NCBI GenBank assembly: GCA_903883945.1 | Contig: CAISCV010000046.1 | Coordinates: 1-41,136 of the forward strand | DNA: 41,136 nt | Reading direction: 5' to 3' | From: an uncultured Chitinophagaceae bacterium | Lineage (GTDB): Bacteria > Bacteroidota > Bacteroidia > Chitinophagales > Chitinophagaceae | Shown: piece by piece, positions 15,931 to 23,059 of the stretch | Numbering within the stretch: position 1 is the stretch's first letter | Layout: each line of letters begins with the position of its first letter | Translations under genes and position numbers: made by a program | Notes under the pieces: model-generated | The model's database searches: none | Seen by the model: only the letters and a program-made list of their open reading frames with translations | Told to the model about the DNA's origin: nothing

Positions 15931-16107
15931 TTAGCGAATACGCTCTGCTTCAATTCCATCTTGTATCATTTGTATTCTGGTAGCATTGTAAGCAGACATT
16001 CTGGCTAGGTATTCATTGTCTTTTTTATAGTCTTGAATTTTCTTTCTTAATTCATCAGATGATAAGCTTTTCACTTGATCCTTGGTGGAAATAGCTGCGA
16101 TATTCAT
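15931..16107 (-). CDS. Small 58-aa protein heading the stress run
   Basis: A short frame with ATG at 16107 and TAA at 15931, giving 58 residues: MNIAAISTKDQVKSLSSDEL, then a Lys/Asp-rich helical stretch with 'RKKIQDYKKDNEYLARM', ending 'DGIEAERIR'. It is probably coiled-coil and cytoplasmic. I do not recognise the family. Support for coding is its position as first gene after the 9-11-9 operator and -7-like box (start codon 69 bp from the site, as for CsbD), 34 bp before SHOCT, and a normal amino-acid composition. Confidence 0.7.
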   Translation of the reverse strand: MNIAAISTKDQVKSLSSDELRKKIQDYKKDNEYLARMSAYNATRIQMIQDGIEAERIR

Positions 16108-16143
16108 TGTAGTAAAATTTATTTTGTAACTGATTTATTACGA

Positions 16144-16153
16144 TGTAAAGGTG
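16144..16153 (-). promoter_or_regulatory. -7-like promoter box of the 58-aa gene
   Basis: Minus-strand CACCTTTACA, identical to the CsbD box and also exactly 22 bp from its inverted repeat (16176-16204). Confidence 0.6.
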
Positions 16154-16175
16154 AGTGTTGGTAGCAGGGCTATCA

Positions 16176-16204
16176 TTACACAATCGATACGAAAAGTTGT
16201 ATAA
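16176..16204 (-). promoter_or_regulatory. 9-11-9 inverted-repeat operator (site 2)
   Basis: TTACACAAT, 11 bp, GTTGTATAA. The right half is identical to the perfect copy at 19119-19147 and the left half matches 7 of 9. It lies in a 253-bp intergenic region that otherwise holds no gene. Confidence 0.7.
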
Positions 16205-16360
16205 TTCATTGATTTTTATTTTTTTAACTCCAAAAAAGCTTTAAAAGAGGGGTTTCTGTATTTCTTTAGCTAATAAGCACACTTTATTCTTTTAAATCTT
16301 ACGCATTTAACTTGGTTTAAAAAATATAGAACCAGTTGGGATGATTCATTAAGTTGAGTC

Positions 16361-17176
16361 TCATTGAAACTTCAGAGGGGTTTCATACTCAACCTTAGTA
16401 ATATTAAATTTTGCATAGCTGAAATCGCCGTCTCTTAATCTCCATAATACTTCAAAGGCTGTAGGTATTATTACCTGATTCAATTCCTTGTAGTTGGATA
16501 CTTTTATAACCCAATTCTCTAATTTGTTTTCATCCATAAACCGTTTGGTTTGCATTTCGACAATTTGCCCTAGTTGGTTGAAGGAAACATAGAAAAATAA
16601 GGAAAGTCCCTTGTAGTTATAGGTAAACTTGGCAGAAGTATCATTCACAAAATACCATTGCAACAATTTGCTAGGCAACAAATTGGTAGGATACATTATA
16701 CTCTCGCCAAGCCATCGAAGCAGTTCTCCCTGATTGTAATTTCCTCCTTTGCCCTCAACTACTTTTATTAAAGACAATATATAAACGGTAAGCCTTCCAA
16801 TTTCCCCTATATACCTATCAAATGCGATGAAAATAGCTGTGGTTCCTTTCCAGATAAACCCTGGTTTTTGGGTTGTAGCATATTGTTCGCCTTTTATTTG
16901 AATCCAATCTTTTTTAAGACCCGTTTTAAAAAATCCACTATGGGTAATGCGTACATAACTGATATAGGGCTGCCCTTCTTTTAACACATAATTGAAATAG
17001 CGCTGAACAGGTTCGGGCAAATGATCCAGTTGTTTTTTGTGAAAGACTATGTTCGAAATATTGTTGGATTGGGCAAATAGTTCTTTCACCTCTTTATCAA
17101 ATTTATTTACTAAAGTCACTTTGCCAATCAACAGGATTAGAACGAGGAAAACTATTAGGGTGAATGCAATAATCAC
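16361..17176 (-). CDS. DUF6544-like protein with N-terminal membrane anchor
   Basis: A 271-residue protein with one N-terminal membrane helix ('IIAFTLIVFLVLILLIGKV', residues 2-20). The body begins 'LDHLPEPVQRYFNYVLKEGQ' (about residues 50-69), the block I associate with the DUF6544/DUF6920 group, followed by 'RITHSGFFKTGLKKDWIQIKGEQY' spread over ~78-101 and 'PGFIWKGTTAIF'. This is a beta-rich, possibly lipid-contacting fold, but function is unknown. It is the last gene of a four-gene operon behind rubrerythrin, DoxX and the oxidoreductase, 15 bp after the last. The DUF number is from memory. Confidence 0.75.
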   Translation of the reverse strand: MIIAFTLIVFLVLILLIGKVTLVNKFDKEVKELFAQSNNISNIVFHKKQLDHLPEPVQRYFNYVLKEGQPYISYVRITHSGFFKTGLKKDWIQIKGEQYATTQKPGFIWKGTTAIFIAFDRYIGEIGRLTVYILSLIKVVEGKGGNYNQGELLRWLGESIMYPTNLLPSKLLQWYFVNDTSAKFTYNYKGLSLFFYVSFNQLGQIVEMQTKRFMDENKLENWVIKVSNYKELNQVIIPTAFEVLWRLRDGDFSYAKFNITKVEYETPLKFQ

Positions 17177-17191
17177 TTTCTATTTTTTTGT

Positions 17192-17770
17192 TTATTGTTG
17201 TTGTTTGCCTAGCAGCTCAACTTGTTTCAACCACTTTGCTCTTTTTAACTCATCTGAAGACTTTATAGGCGAAAAGGAAGTAATTTTCACAGGCTTTATT
17301 CCGCAAAATTCCAAGGTTGCGCGTTTCATAGCGTTGTGTCCCGGACTTCGGTACAGCAACCAATAATACCATTTGGGGGCATCCATGGTAACGATGAGTC
17401 TGGCAGTTTTTCCTTTTAATAGTTTATCCCAAAGGGGAGAATCTTTATGGTATTTAAATGCGTAATTGGGTAGAAAAATCCTATCTATAAACCCTTTCAA
17501 CAAGGCAGGGAAAGTTCCCCACCAAGTTGGATATACAAAAACGAGGTGATCGGCTTTCAAAATTTCTTGCTGTATATGTACTAAATCTGGCTCTAGTTCC
17601 GATACTACTCTATAGCCATAAGTGAGGATGGGATTAAAGGAGACATCTATCAGGTGTACCAATGTACATTCGGCACCACTAGACAGTACGCCCGCTTGAT
17701 ACCTTTCGGCCAAACCAAAACAAAAACTTTCTTTATCGGGATGACCATTTATGATGAGTATCTTTTTCAT
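17192..17770 (-). CDS. NAD(P)H-dependent quinone reductase-like flavoprotein
   Basis: A 192-residue flavodoxin-fold protein of the NQO1/MdaB/KefF group. 'KILIINGHPDKESFCFGLAE' (residues 3-22) binds the flavin phosphate, and 'DHLVFVYPTWWGTFPALLKG' with 'FIDRIFLPNYAFKY' (about residues 73-106) forms the flavin ring site. These enzymes reduce quinones with two electrons and protect against redox cycling. Its position between DoxX and DUF6544-like genes, downstream of rubrerythrin, fits an oxidative-stress operon. Confidence 0.92.
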   Translation of the reverse strand: MKKILIINGHPDKESFCFGLAERYQAGVLSSGAECTLVHLIDVSFNPILTYGYRVVSELEPDLVHIQQEILKADHLVFVYPTWWGTFPALLKGFIDRIFLPNYAFKYHKDSPLWDKLLKGKTARLIVTMDAPKWYYWLLYRSPGHNAMKRATLEFCGIKPVKITSFSPIKSSDELKRAKWLKQVELLGKQQQ

Positions 17771-17794
17771 ATTCTTAGTTAATAAGGCTATTTG

Positions 17795-18277
17795 TTATTT
17801 ATCCTCTTTTATTATTTGTGCTTTTTCATTATTCTTAGATTGATGTTTCTTCATTCTATAATAGTCCAATGAAAAGGCTCCGCTATTTCTTACAAAAAGA
17901 AAAAAAAGAGGAATTAACATCAGCATCACAACATTCATATCCGAATTTCCTACAAAAGAATTTTGCGGTTGTTTATAATAACTCTCAAGTAATATCGCAG
18001 GAACTTGTAAAACAATTACAATGCGGGTAAACAAACCAATTACTATAAAAAAACCTCCTAACAATTGTATCGTCACAATGAATAAAACAAGAATTTCTGC
18101 TATCGAAAAATTAAAATCCTTGCTTAATACTTCCACTATTTGTGTATTTTGACTAAAAAAGAAAAGCCCATTTAAGATAATAAATAGCCCCACTGTTATT
18201 CTACTAATTAACTCCAAATAATTCGCCCCAGTGTATCTGCTCTTGTTTTTTGGGTTATAAAGCGGTAATTCTTTCAT
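17795..18277 (-). CDS. DoxX family membrane protein
   Basis: A 160-residue protein with four membrane helices. 'LISRITVGLFIILNGLFFF' (about residues 23-41) and 'IVTIQLLGGFFIVIGLFTRIVIV' (about residues 68-90) fit DoxX. The C-terminus is Lys/Asn-rich. In mycobacteria a DoxX forms a membrane redox complex with superoxide dismutase; here the neighbours are rubrerythrin and a quinone reductase, so a redox-defence role is plausible but inferred. It starts 23 bp after the rubrerythrin stop. Confidence 0.87.
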   Translation of the reverse strand: MKELPLYNPKNKSRYTGANYLELISRITVGLFIILNGLFFFSQNTQIVEVLSKDFNFSIAEILVLFIVTIQLLGGFFIVIGLFTRIVIVLQVPAILLESYYKQPQNSFVGNSDMNVVMLMLIPLFFLFVRNSGAFSLDYYRMKKHQSKNNEKAQIIKEDK

Positions 18278-18300
18278 GTTTTTGCATATTTAATAGTGGA

Positions 18301-19059
18301 TTATAAGGCGGAGACTTTTATAAATTTATCTCTGGGTGTAAAGGAAAAGTCGCAACGTTTGGGGGCAGTGGCTTCGTAGGTATTACCACAAACGGGGCAA
18401 ACAAAATATATTGAGGGCATTGTTTTAAGGGTATTGCTGTTAATGTCTCCCAGGGCTTTTTCGAAGAATATTTTGTGTTTTTTTTCGGTTTCCATCGCAT
18501 ACAAAATACTTGTATGAGCCAACTGATTATTGGCTTCTTCTGCCACTTTCAGATAGCTAGGATAGACAGACCTCGCTTCATTAGCCTCATTATCTATATC
18601 ATTATGCAAATTTTCTTTGGTCGTTTTTACCACAAAAGCAGGTATTAGTATAGGTATTGCCGCACTTGTCTCTTGCAAAACTTCTTTGTGGTTATTGGCT
18701 TGAATGCTTTCGGCAATGGACACTGCTTTATATAACAGCGCAACAGGAGGATAGCCCTCTTCGGCTGCTTTTTTGGAATAGGCGGCATATTTTGCGGTAG
18801 CCGTTACTTCATCTCTGAAGGCAGTTTTCATGTTCTCTATTGTTTTCAGCTTGGCGTTTGCTTCCAACGTGTCTATATACGATTTGTCTTTTTTTGTTTG
18901 GTGGGTTTCATCGGTCGTTCCTTTTACAGCAGCGGAGTCTTCATAATAGCTGTTGTCTTGGGGTATCTTATTTTCCTTCGTGTTGTTACTACCGCAACCA
19001 CTGCCGATTGCCAGGCTAAAAACTAATAAAACGGAACATACCCTGATTGCTTTTTTCAT
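18301..19059 (-). CDS. Rubrerythrin family lipoprotein
   Basis: A 252-residue protein. Residues 1-22 are a lipoprotein-type signal ending 'LAIGSGCGSN'. Residues ~75-210 are a ferritin-like four-helix bundle: 'AFRDEVTATAKYAAYSKKAAEEG', 'SIAESIQANNHKEVL', 'HTSILYAMETEKKHKIFFEKAL'. Residues ~218-240 carry a rubredoxin-type knuckle, 'CPVCGNTYEATAPKRC', but the second Cys pair is reduced to one Cys ('RCDFSF'), and the first Glu-x2-His of the di-iron site reads Glu-Ser-Ile-Gln. Rubrerythrins reduce peroxide with two irons; this copy may be altered. It heads a four-gene operon preceded by a perfect 9-11-9 inverted repeat. Confidence 0.88.
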   Translation of the reverse strand: MKKAIRVCSVLLVFSLAIGSGCGSNNTKENKIPQDNSYYEDSAAVKGTTDETHQTKKDKSYIDTLEANAKLKTIENMKTAFRDEVTATAKYAAYSKKAAEEGYPPVALLYKAVSIAESIQANNHKEVLQETSAAIPILIPAFVVKTTKENLHNDIDNEANEARSVYPSYLKVAEEANNQLAHTSILYAMETEKKHKIFFEKALGDINSNTLKTMPSIYFVCPVCGNTYEATAPKRCDFSFTPRDKFIKVSAL

Positions 19060-19088
19060 TATCTAACTATTTAATTTTAATAATGATG

Positions 19089-19096
19089 CAAAACTA
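19089..19096 (-). promoter_or_regulatory. -7 box of the rubrerythrin operon
   Basis: Minus-strand TAGTTTTG matches the Bacteroidota TAnnTTTG box. It lies 29 bp before the start codon and exactly 22 bp from the inverted repeat at 19119-19147. Confidence 0.7.
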
Positions 19097-19118
19097 TTTC
19101 TAGTCCTTGGCTTGGTTG

Positions 19119-19147
19119 TTATACAACTGTACCTAAAAGTTGTATAA
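19119..19147 (-). promoter_or_regulatory. 9-11-9 inverted-repeat operator (site 3, perfect)
   Basis: TTATACAAC, 11 bp, GTTGTATAA: both 9-bp halves are perfect reverse complements, 20 bp centre to centre (about two helical turns). It lies upstream of the -7 box where a -33 element would be, suiting an activator. Confidence 0.75.
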
Positions 19148-19175
19148 TTTTTGGTTTGGGTATTGGCAAAAAAAG

Positions 19176-19210
19176 AAAAGCCCTTGCAAATTTCTCTGCA
19201 AGGGCTTTTT
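19176..19210 (-). terminator. Rho-independent terminator after locus B gene
   Basis: AAAAGCCCTTGCA, 8-base loop, TGCAAGGGCTTTTT: strong GC stem flanked by A and T runs, so it can work in both directions. It ends the locus B transcript 23 bp past its stop. The stem sequence is nearly the same as in the terminator at 23365-23400. Confidence 0.85.
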
Positions 19211-19232
19211 AGGTAAACTTTATTATAAACGC

Positions 19233-19901
19233 CTACATAATCATAAAACTAATAATGACACTTTCGGGACTACGATCTCCTTTTTTAATTTGATAATAAC
19301 AATGCAGGTAACAGGTTTTGCCTACCTGATCGTTGGTAAAATGAAAAGTATGAGAAGAACTTGAACAGACATTGCCATGGGTAAAAATAAGATCCGCATC
19401 TGCAATGCCTGCTTCGCCAATATATGCTTCGAAGAAAACAAAATTACCCACAGGCGCCTCTTTGCTCGTAGGCGTTGCTGGATTGTGAAAAAGAATTTTT
19501 GCCCACAAATGCCCTGCAGAATCCATTCTTAATTCTGGTGAAACAGGCGATGCGACTATTACCGTAGGTGGCTTACGATCGAAGATTAAAAACTTTTTCT
19601 TATCGTCGTCCGATAAAATCGAATCGGGGATATCCCCATAAATCAAATCGAGGCTATCGTCTATCTTAGCCTCTAAACTGTCCTTTAAATCAGTTATTGT
19701 TTTATTTACGATGAATTTATCATTATACTTAACCCAATTAGGACCCCAAAGTCCATAATTGAGGTTTAGAGTTGCCAAAACCGATGGAGTCGTCTTAAAG
19801 CGCAATTGGTTGTTAACATCGTTTATATACGGCACTACTACTATATAATAACTGTTTTTATCATCGTCTTTTGTTGGGATGCGAGCATCATAATGTGACA
19901 T
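19233..19901 (-). CDS. Locus B protein: paralogue of locus A protein
   Basis: A 222-residue protein without signal peptide (start MSHYDARIPTKDDDK). 'DDSLDLIYGDIPDSILSDDD' (about residues 81-100) matches the locus A block 'RGIYGDIPESVLTATD', and the C-terminal half from ~113 ('PPTVIVASPVSPELRMDSAG' onward) is beta-rich, ending with a strand pair 'KTCYLHCYYQIKKGDRSPES' like the last strands of a fibronectin-III-type fold. No catalytic motif is seen. As in locus A, the gene follows a 21-bp palindromic repeat array (62 bp from array to ATG) and is closed by a terminator. Sequence divergence from A is high, so they are old paralogues. Confidence 0.8.
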   Translation of the reverse strand: MSHYDARIPTKDDDKNSYYIVVVPYINDVNNQLRFKTTPSVLATLNLNYGLWGPNWVKYNDKFIVNKTITDLKDSLEAKIDDSLDLIYGDIPDSILSDDDKKKFLIFDRKPPTVIVASPVSPELRMDSAGHLWAKILFHNPATPTSKEAPVGNFVFFEAYIGEAGIADADLIFTHGNVCSSSSHTFHFTNDQVGKTCYLHCYYQIKKGDRSPESVIISFMIM

Positions 19902-19960
19902 AATTTATATTTTTAAATGGTATGAATGAATGTATTAAATGCGTAATTCCTTTTTATTCT

Positions 19961-20179
19961 TGCTAATTTGAAATCCTAAATTGGCAATTTGAAATCCTAA
20001 ACTACCAATTTGAAATCCTAAATTGGCAATTTGAAATCCTAAATTACCAATTTGAAATCCTAAATTGGTAATTTGAGATCCTAAATTGGTAATTTGAGAT
20101 CCTAAATTGGTAATTTGAGATCCTAAATTACCAATTTGAAATCCTAAATTGGTAATTTGAAATCCTACATTGTAGGCTT
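19961..20179 (-). repeat. Array B: nine 21-bp tandem units with palindromic core
   Basis: Nine full units start at 19978, 19999, 20020, 20041, 20062, 20083, 20104, 20125 and 20146, with a partial unit before (19961) and a decayed one after (20167). Each has a 13-bp core of the form AAATTnnnAATTT and an 8-bp spacer, GAAATCCT or GAGATCCT. The central three bases are GGC twice, GGT four times and ACC three times; GGT and ACC are reverse complements, so the core occurs in both orientations. The minus strand is open through the array with heptads such as FQIGNLG. The frame also reaches an ATG at 20294 but is broken by one TAG at 20238-20240. Confidence 0.93.
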
Positions 20180-20183
20180 TCAA

Positions 20184-20540
20184 ACCAATCAGCCATCTTT
20201 TTGAAGTTGCGTAACCAATACTGCTGTTGAGTAGCAGCTATTTCGTGCCTTGCAGCAGAGAAATTGGTATGAGAAAATTGTATTCATAATGCATCGTTTT
20301 TTGGTTTGGTATTTATTTTGTTTTTAAATGTTGGTAAAGTTTCAATGAAAAGGTTGATATTAGTATGTTAAAATTAAAATAGATTTTTGGGTGGGATATT
20401 TTACAAGTTTTTAGTAGCATACTTACCTAATCCTGTAGCGGGATATGTTTCAACCAGCTTTCTTAGATACCTACTAAATAACAAGTTTGACAAAAAAACT
20501 GCTTATACATTTCAACCCTTACTTTTACCTTCCAAATTAA
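20184..20540. other. Divergent intergenic region between array B and DUF2461 gene
   Basis: This 357-bp stretch should contain the promoters for both the array B transcript (minus) and the DUF2461 gene (plus). An interrupted minus-strand frame from ATG 20294 runs into the array. No copy of the 9-11-9 operator was found here and no other gene is supported. Confidence 0.5.
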
Positions 20541-21218
20541 ATGGCTACTGATATGTTACAAACAACTACCCTAGATTTTTTAACGGAATTGAAGCTGAAT
20601 AACCACAAAGACTGGTTTGATAAAAACAGAAAGAGGTATGAATATGCCAAAGCAGACTATTTGCAATTGATTGCTGATGTGCTTGCGGGTGTAAGCCAGA
20701 ATGATCCATCGATTGCTGCCATGCAACCGAAAGATTGTGTATTCCGCATTAACAGGGATGTTCGGTTTAGTAAAGATAAAAGTCCGTACAAAACCAATAT
20801 GGGTGCGGGTTTCAGCAAAGGAGGAAAGAAAATGATTGTGGCCGGTTACTACCTGCATTGCGAACCGGGTGGTAGTTTTATTGCAGGAGGAATGTGGATG
20901 CCCGATGCCCCCTCGTTAAAGAAAATACGACAAGAAATAGATTATAGTTTCGAGGAATTTGATGGTATTGTAAAAGCCCCGTCTTTTATAAAACAATTAG
21001 GCGGTTTGGAAAGTGGTAGCGACGTTACCCTTACGCGTCCACCAAAAGGATATGAAGACACCAACGCTGCGATAGGTTATTTGAAATTGAAAAGCTTTAT
21101 AGCCACCCACCCTATTTCCGATGAGATGCTGATAAGTAAAGAATTGGCTTCTGCCATTATAGCCGCTTGTGCTGCATTACAACCTTTGATATATTTTATA
21201 AACAGAGGACTGGAATAG
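20541..21218 (+). CDS. DUF2461 domain-containing protein
   Basis: A 225-residue cytoplasmic protein of the DUF2461 (TIGR02453) family: 'LDFLTELKLNNHKDWFDKNR' (residues ~11-30) with the typical N-H-K-x-W-F, 'FRINRDVRFSKDKSPYKTNM' (~75-94), and 'AGYYLHCEPGGSFIAGGMWM' (~107-126). The family is widespread and has no assigned function. A second Met four codons in (ATG at 20550) is an alternative start. The gene stands alone and is followed by TTAGTGG heptamer repeats. Confidence 0.92.
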   Translation: MATDMLQTTTLDFLTELKLNNHKDWFDKNRKRYEYAKADYLQLIADVLAGVSQNDPSIAAMQPKDCVFRINRDVRFSKDKSPYKTNMGAGFSKGGKKMIVAGYYLHCEPGGSFIAGGMWMPDAPSLKKIRQEIDYSFEEFDGIVKAPSFIKQLGGLESGSDVTLTRPPKGYEDTNAAIGYLKLKSFIATHPISDEMLISKELASAIIAACAALQPLIYFINRGLE

Positions 21219-21260
21219 TGGTTAGTTGTTAGTGGTTAGTGGTTAGTGGTTAGAAGATAT
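21219..21260 (+). repeat. TTAGTGG heptamer repeat after DUF2461 gene
   Basis: Five to six consecutive copies of a TAGTGGT-type heptamer, starting right after the stop codon. The same heptamer occurs after the ATP-grasp gene (3274 on), before 3370 in reverse, and as looser TTAGTT words after MsrA and the YHS gene. Confidence 0.65.
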
Positions 21261-21356
21261 CACTTTATGGAGTAAGTTTTAAAGTTTATTAATTTACATA
21301 GTTTTAAATTATTTTTACCAATAATGTGTATTTCAAAACTAATAACTGATAACTAA

Positions 21357-21605
21357 TAATGCGAATAAAGGGTTGAAAGTACCGTTAGGTACGAAATATT
21401 GGTAGCAATCCAGCAAATGAGGGGTAAGCGTGTCGTAGGCACGGCATATCTTTTTAAATGGCTGGATTAATTCATTTACGATTCAGATTATTAACCAATA
21501 GGTCGTCCCCAAAGGGACTTCACCCTATCTAATCACTGAATTTTCTACCAATATTCCGTGCCTAAAGGCACTTATCTACACTGTTTTCAACTCTTGTTCG
21601 CATTA
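21357..21605. repeat. Four-hairpin intergenic element with terminal inverted repeats
   Basis: The ends are inverted copies: TAATGCGAATAAAGGGTTGAAA at 21357-21378 against 21585-21605, and inside them a hairpin plus AATATTGGTAG (21395-21405 and its reverse complement at 21545-21555). Four tight hairpins are spaced through it: GTACCGTTAGGTAC (21379-21392), CGTGTCGTAGGCACG (21429-21443), GTCCCCAAAGGGAC (21505-21518) and GTGCCTAAAGGCAC (21558-21571). No frame of gene size is present. It resembles a non-autonomous mobile or structured repeat (MITE-like). Similar hairpin-AATATTGGTAG words are familiar from other Bacteroidota intergenic regions, from memory only. Confidence 0.7.
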
Positions 21606-21733
21606 ATAACTAATAACTGATAACTGTTAATTGATAACTAATATCTAACCACTGTTCTTGTAAGGTTTTCTCGCTTTGCTCGTATTACTGATTGAATCAA
21701 CTAATTAATTTAAATGTTGTTAATCTATTCGGT

Positions 21734-22366
21734 ATGAAAAAAGTATTATTAATGGCTGTGTTGGCACTAGGCGTGCTGGCATCTAAAGCACAAAAACAAA
21801 CAAAAATGAATACAAACAAAACAGAGACTGCTTACTTTGGTGAGGGTTGCTTTTGGTGTACGGAAGCTTTCTTTCAAAGACTGGAAGGCGTAATAAGTGT
21901 ACGGAGTGGTTATGGTGGTGGTCATGTAGAGAACCCTACTTACGAGCAAGTTTGCGACAAGCATACGGGTCATGCCGAGATGACTAAGATTGAGTATGAT
22001 CCTACCAAAATAACGTACGATGAACTATTGGAAGTATTCTGGAAAACACACGATCCAACAACTTTAAACCGTCAGGGGGCAGATGCGGGACCACAATATA
22101 GAAGTGTTATCTTTTATACGAATGAAGATCAAAAGCACAAGGCCGAGCATTATAAAGTAGCTTTAGACAATAGTCATGCTTACGACAAGCCCATTGTTAC
22201 GGCTATTGAGCCTTTTAAGAACTATTATCCTGCCGAGAATTATCACAACAACTATTACAACGAAAACCCAAGTCAGGGGTATTGTTCTTATGTGATAAGA
22301 CCCAAAGTAGAGAAGTTTGAAAAGGTCTTCAAGCACAAGCTGAAGAAAGAATATCAGGGGAAATAA
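21734..22366 (+). CDS. msrA: Peptide-methionine (S)-S-oxide reductase, exported
   Basis: A 210-residue MsrA from the ATG at 21734. An in-frame TTG at 21692 is less likely because the ATG directly opens a signal peptide (MKKVLLMAVLALGVLASKAQ). The active site is 'GEGCFWCTEAFF' (about residues 37-48) with the catalytic Cys; 'SGYGGGHVENPTYEQVC', 'GHAEMTKIEYDP', 'HDPTTLNRQGADAGPQYRS' and 'PAENYHNNYY' are the remaining family blocks. It repairs methionine-S-sulfoxide in proteins, here in the periplasm. No MsrB domain is fused and none is adjacent. Full length for the family. Confidence 0.95.
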   Translation: MKKVLLMAVLALGVLASKAQKQTKMNTNKTETAYFGEGCFWCTEAFFQRLEGVISVRSGYGGGHVENPTYEQVCDKHTGHAEMTKIEYDPTKITYDELLEVFWKTHDPTTLNRQGADAGPQYRSVIFYTNEDQKHKAEHYKVALDNSHAYDKPIVTAIEPFKNYYPAENYHNNYYNENPSQGYCSYVIRPKVEKFEKVFKHKLKKEYQGK

Positions 22367-22423
22367 TGAGTTATTAGTTGTTAGTTCAAAATACATTGCT
22401 ATTCGGGTTTAGACAAGGGCAAG

Positions 22424-22487
22424 AATAGCTTTCAATTATTGACAAGTCCCGACCTGAGGGATTGGATCAAGAAAGAGGAAAGCTATT
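22424..22487. terminator. Hairpin between convergent msrA and lipoprotein genes
   Basis: AATAGCTTTC (22424-22433) and GAAAGCTATT (22478-22487) are perfect inverted 10-bp arms around a 44-bp loop that holds its own weak GTCCC/GGGAT stem. It lies between two gene 3' ends and could end transcription from both sides. Confidence 0.45.
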
Positions 22488-22537
22488 GAAAGTATTTGCG
22501 AGCTACATACATCTTCCGGATTAGGTATGTATGCAAA

Positions 22538-23059
22538 TTATCGATTAGCTCTGAATCTTCCTGTGAAAGTTGGGTTTGAAACATCCGCAGAATTGGTTTG
22601 ATTAACTACCTGAGAACGGTAACTACCCGATACAAAGCTATTATTTATGGTATCAATCGTGATGCTCGTTGGCAGAAAAGGGAATGATTTATATCTATTG
22701 CCATTTACCTGAAAATAAGTGGTTACGTTCTGACTAGCAGAATAAGTAATTTGTGAGATGGTGTTATTATAATTGATATAAAATATCAGGTAGTTGGTAA
22801 CGGCACTGATATTATTAATGTTCGTACGATTATTAAATACAGAAGAATCATTCACACTAGAGTTCACAATTACAATACTATCATTGTTAAGTGGAGAAGT
22901 GTAAAAAGCCTTGGAAGAACCTAACAAATCGGTACTAATACCATTGATTGTAATGTTGGGGTTGGCATCTATTGCAGGTGAACTGGTATTATCTTTTTTG
23001 CAAGCAATAAACCCAAACATGATAAAGACTGCTACTAATAGACTTAATTTGTTACTCAT
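22538..23059 (-). CDS. Small lipoprotein, function unknown
   Basis: A 173-residue protein with a lipoprotein signal ('LLVAVFIMFGFIACKKDN', Cys at about residue 20) and then a Ser/Asn/Thr-rich, beta-stranded body ('ITINGISTDLLGSSKAFYTS', 'SFVSGSYRSQVVN'). I recognise no domain. The Cys-Lys-Lys-Asp after the signal is usual for Bacteroidota outer-membrane lipoproteins. It stands alone, in convergent orientation to msrA. Confidence 0.75.
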   Translation of the reverse strand: MSNKLSLLVAVFIMFGFIACKKDNTSSPAIDANPNITINGISTDLLGSSKAFYTSPLNNDSIVIVNSSVNDSSVFNNRTNINNISAVTNYLIFYINYNNTISQITYSASQNVTTYFQVNGNRYKSFPFLPTSITIDTINNSFVSGSYRSQVVNQTNSADVSNPTFTGRFRANR

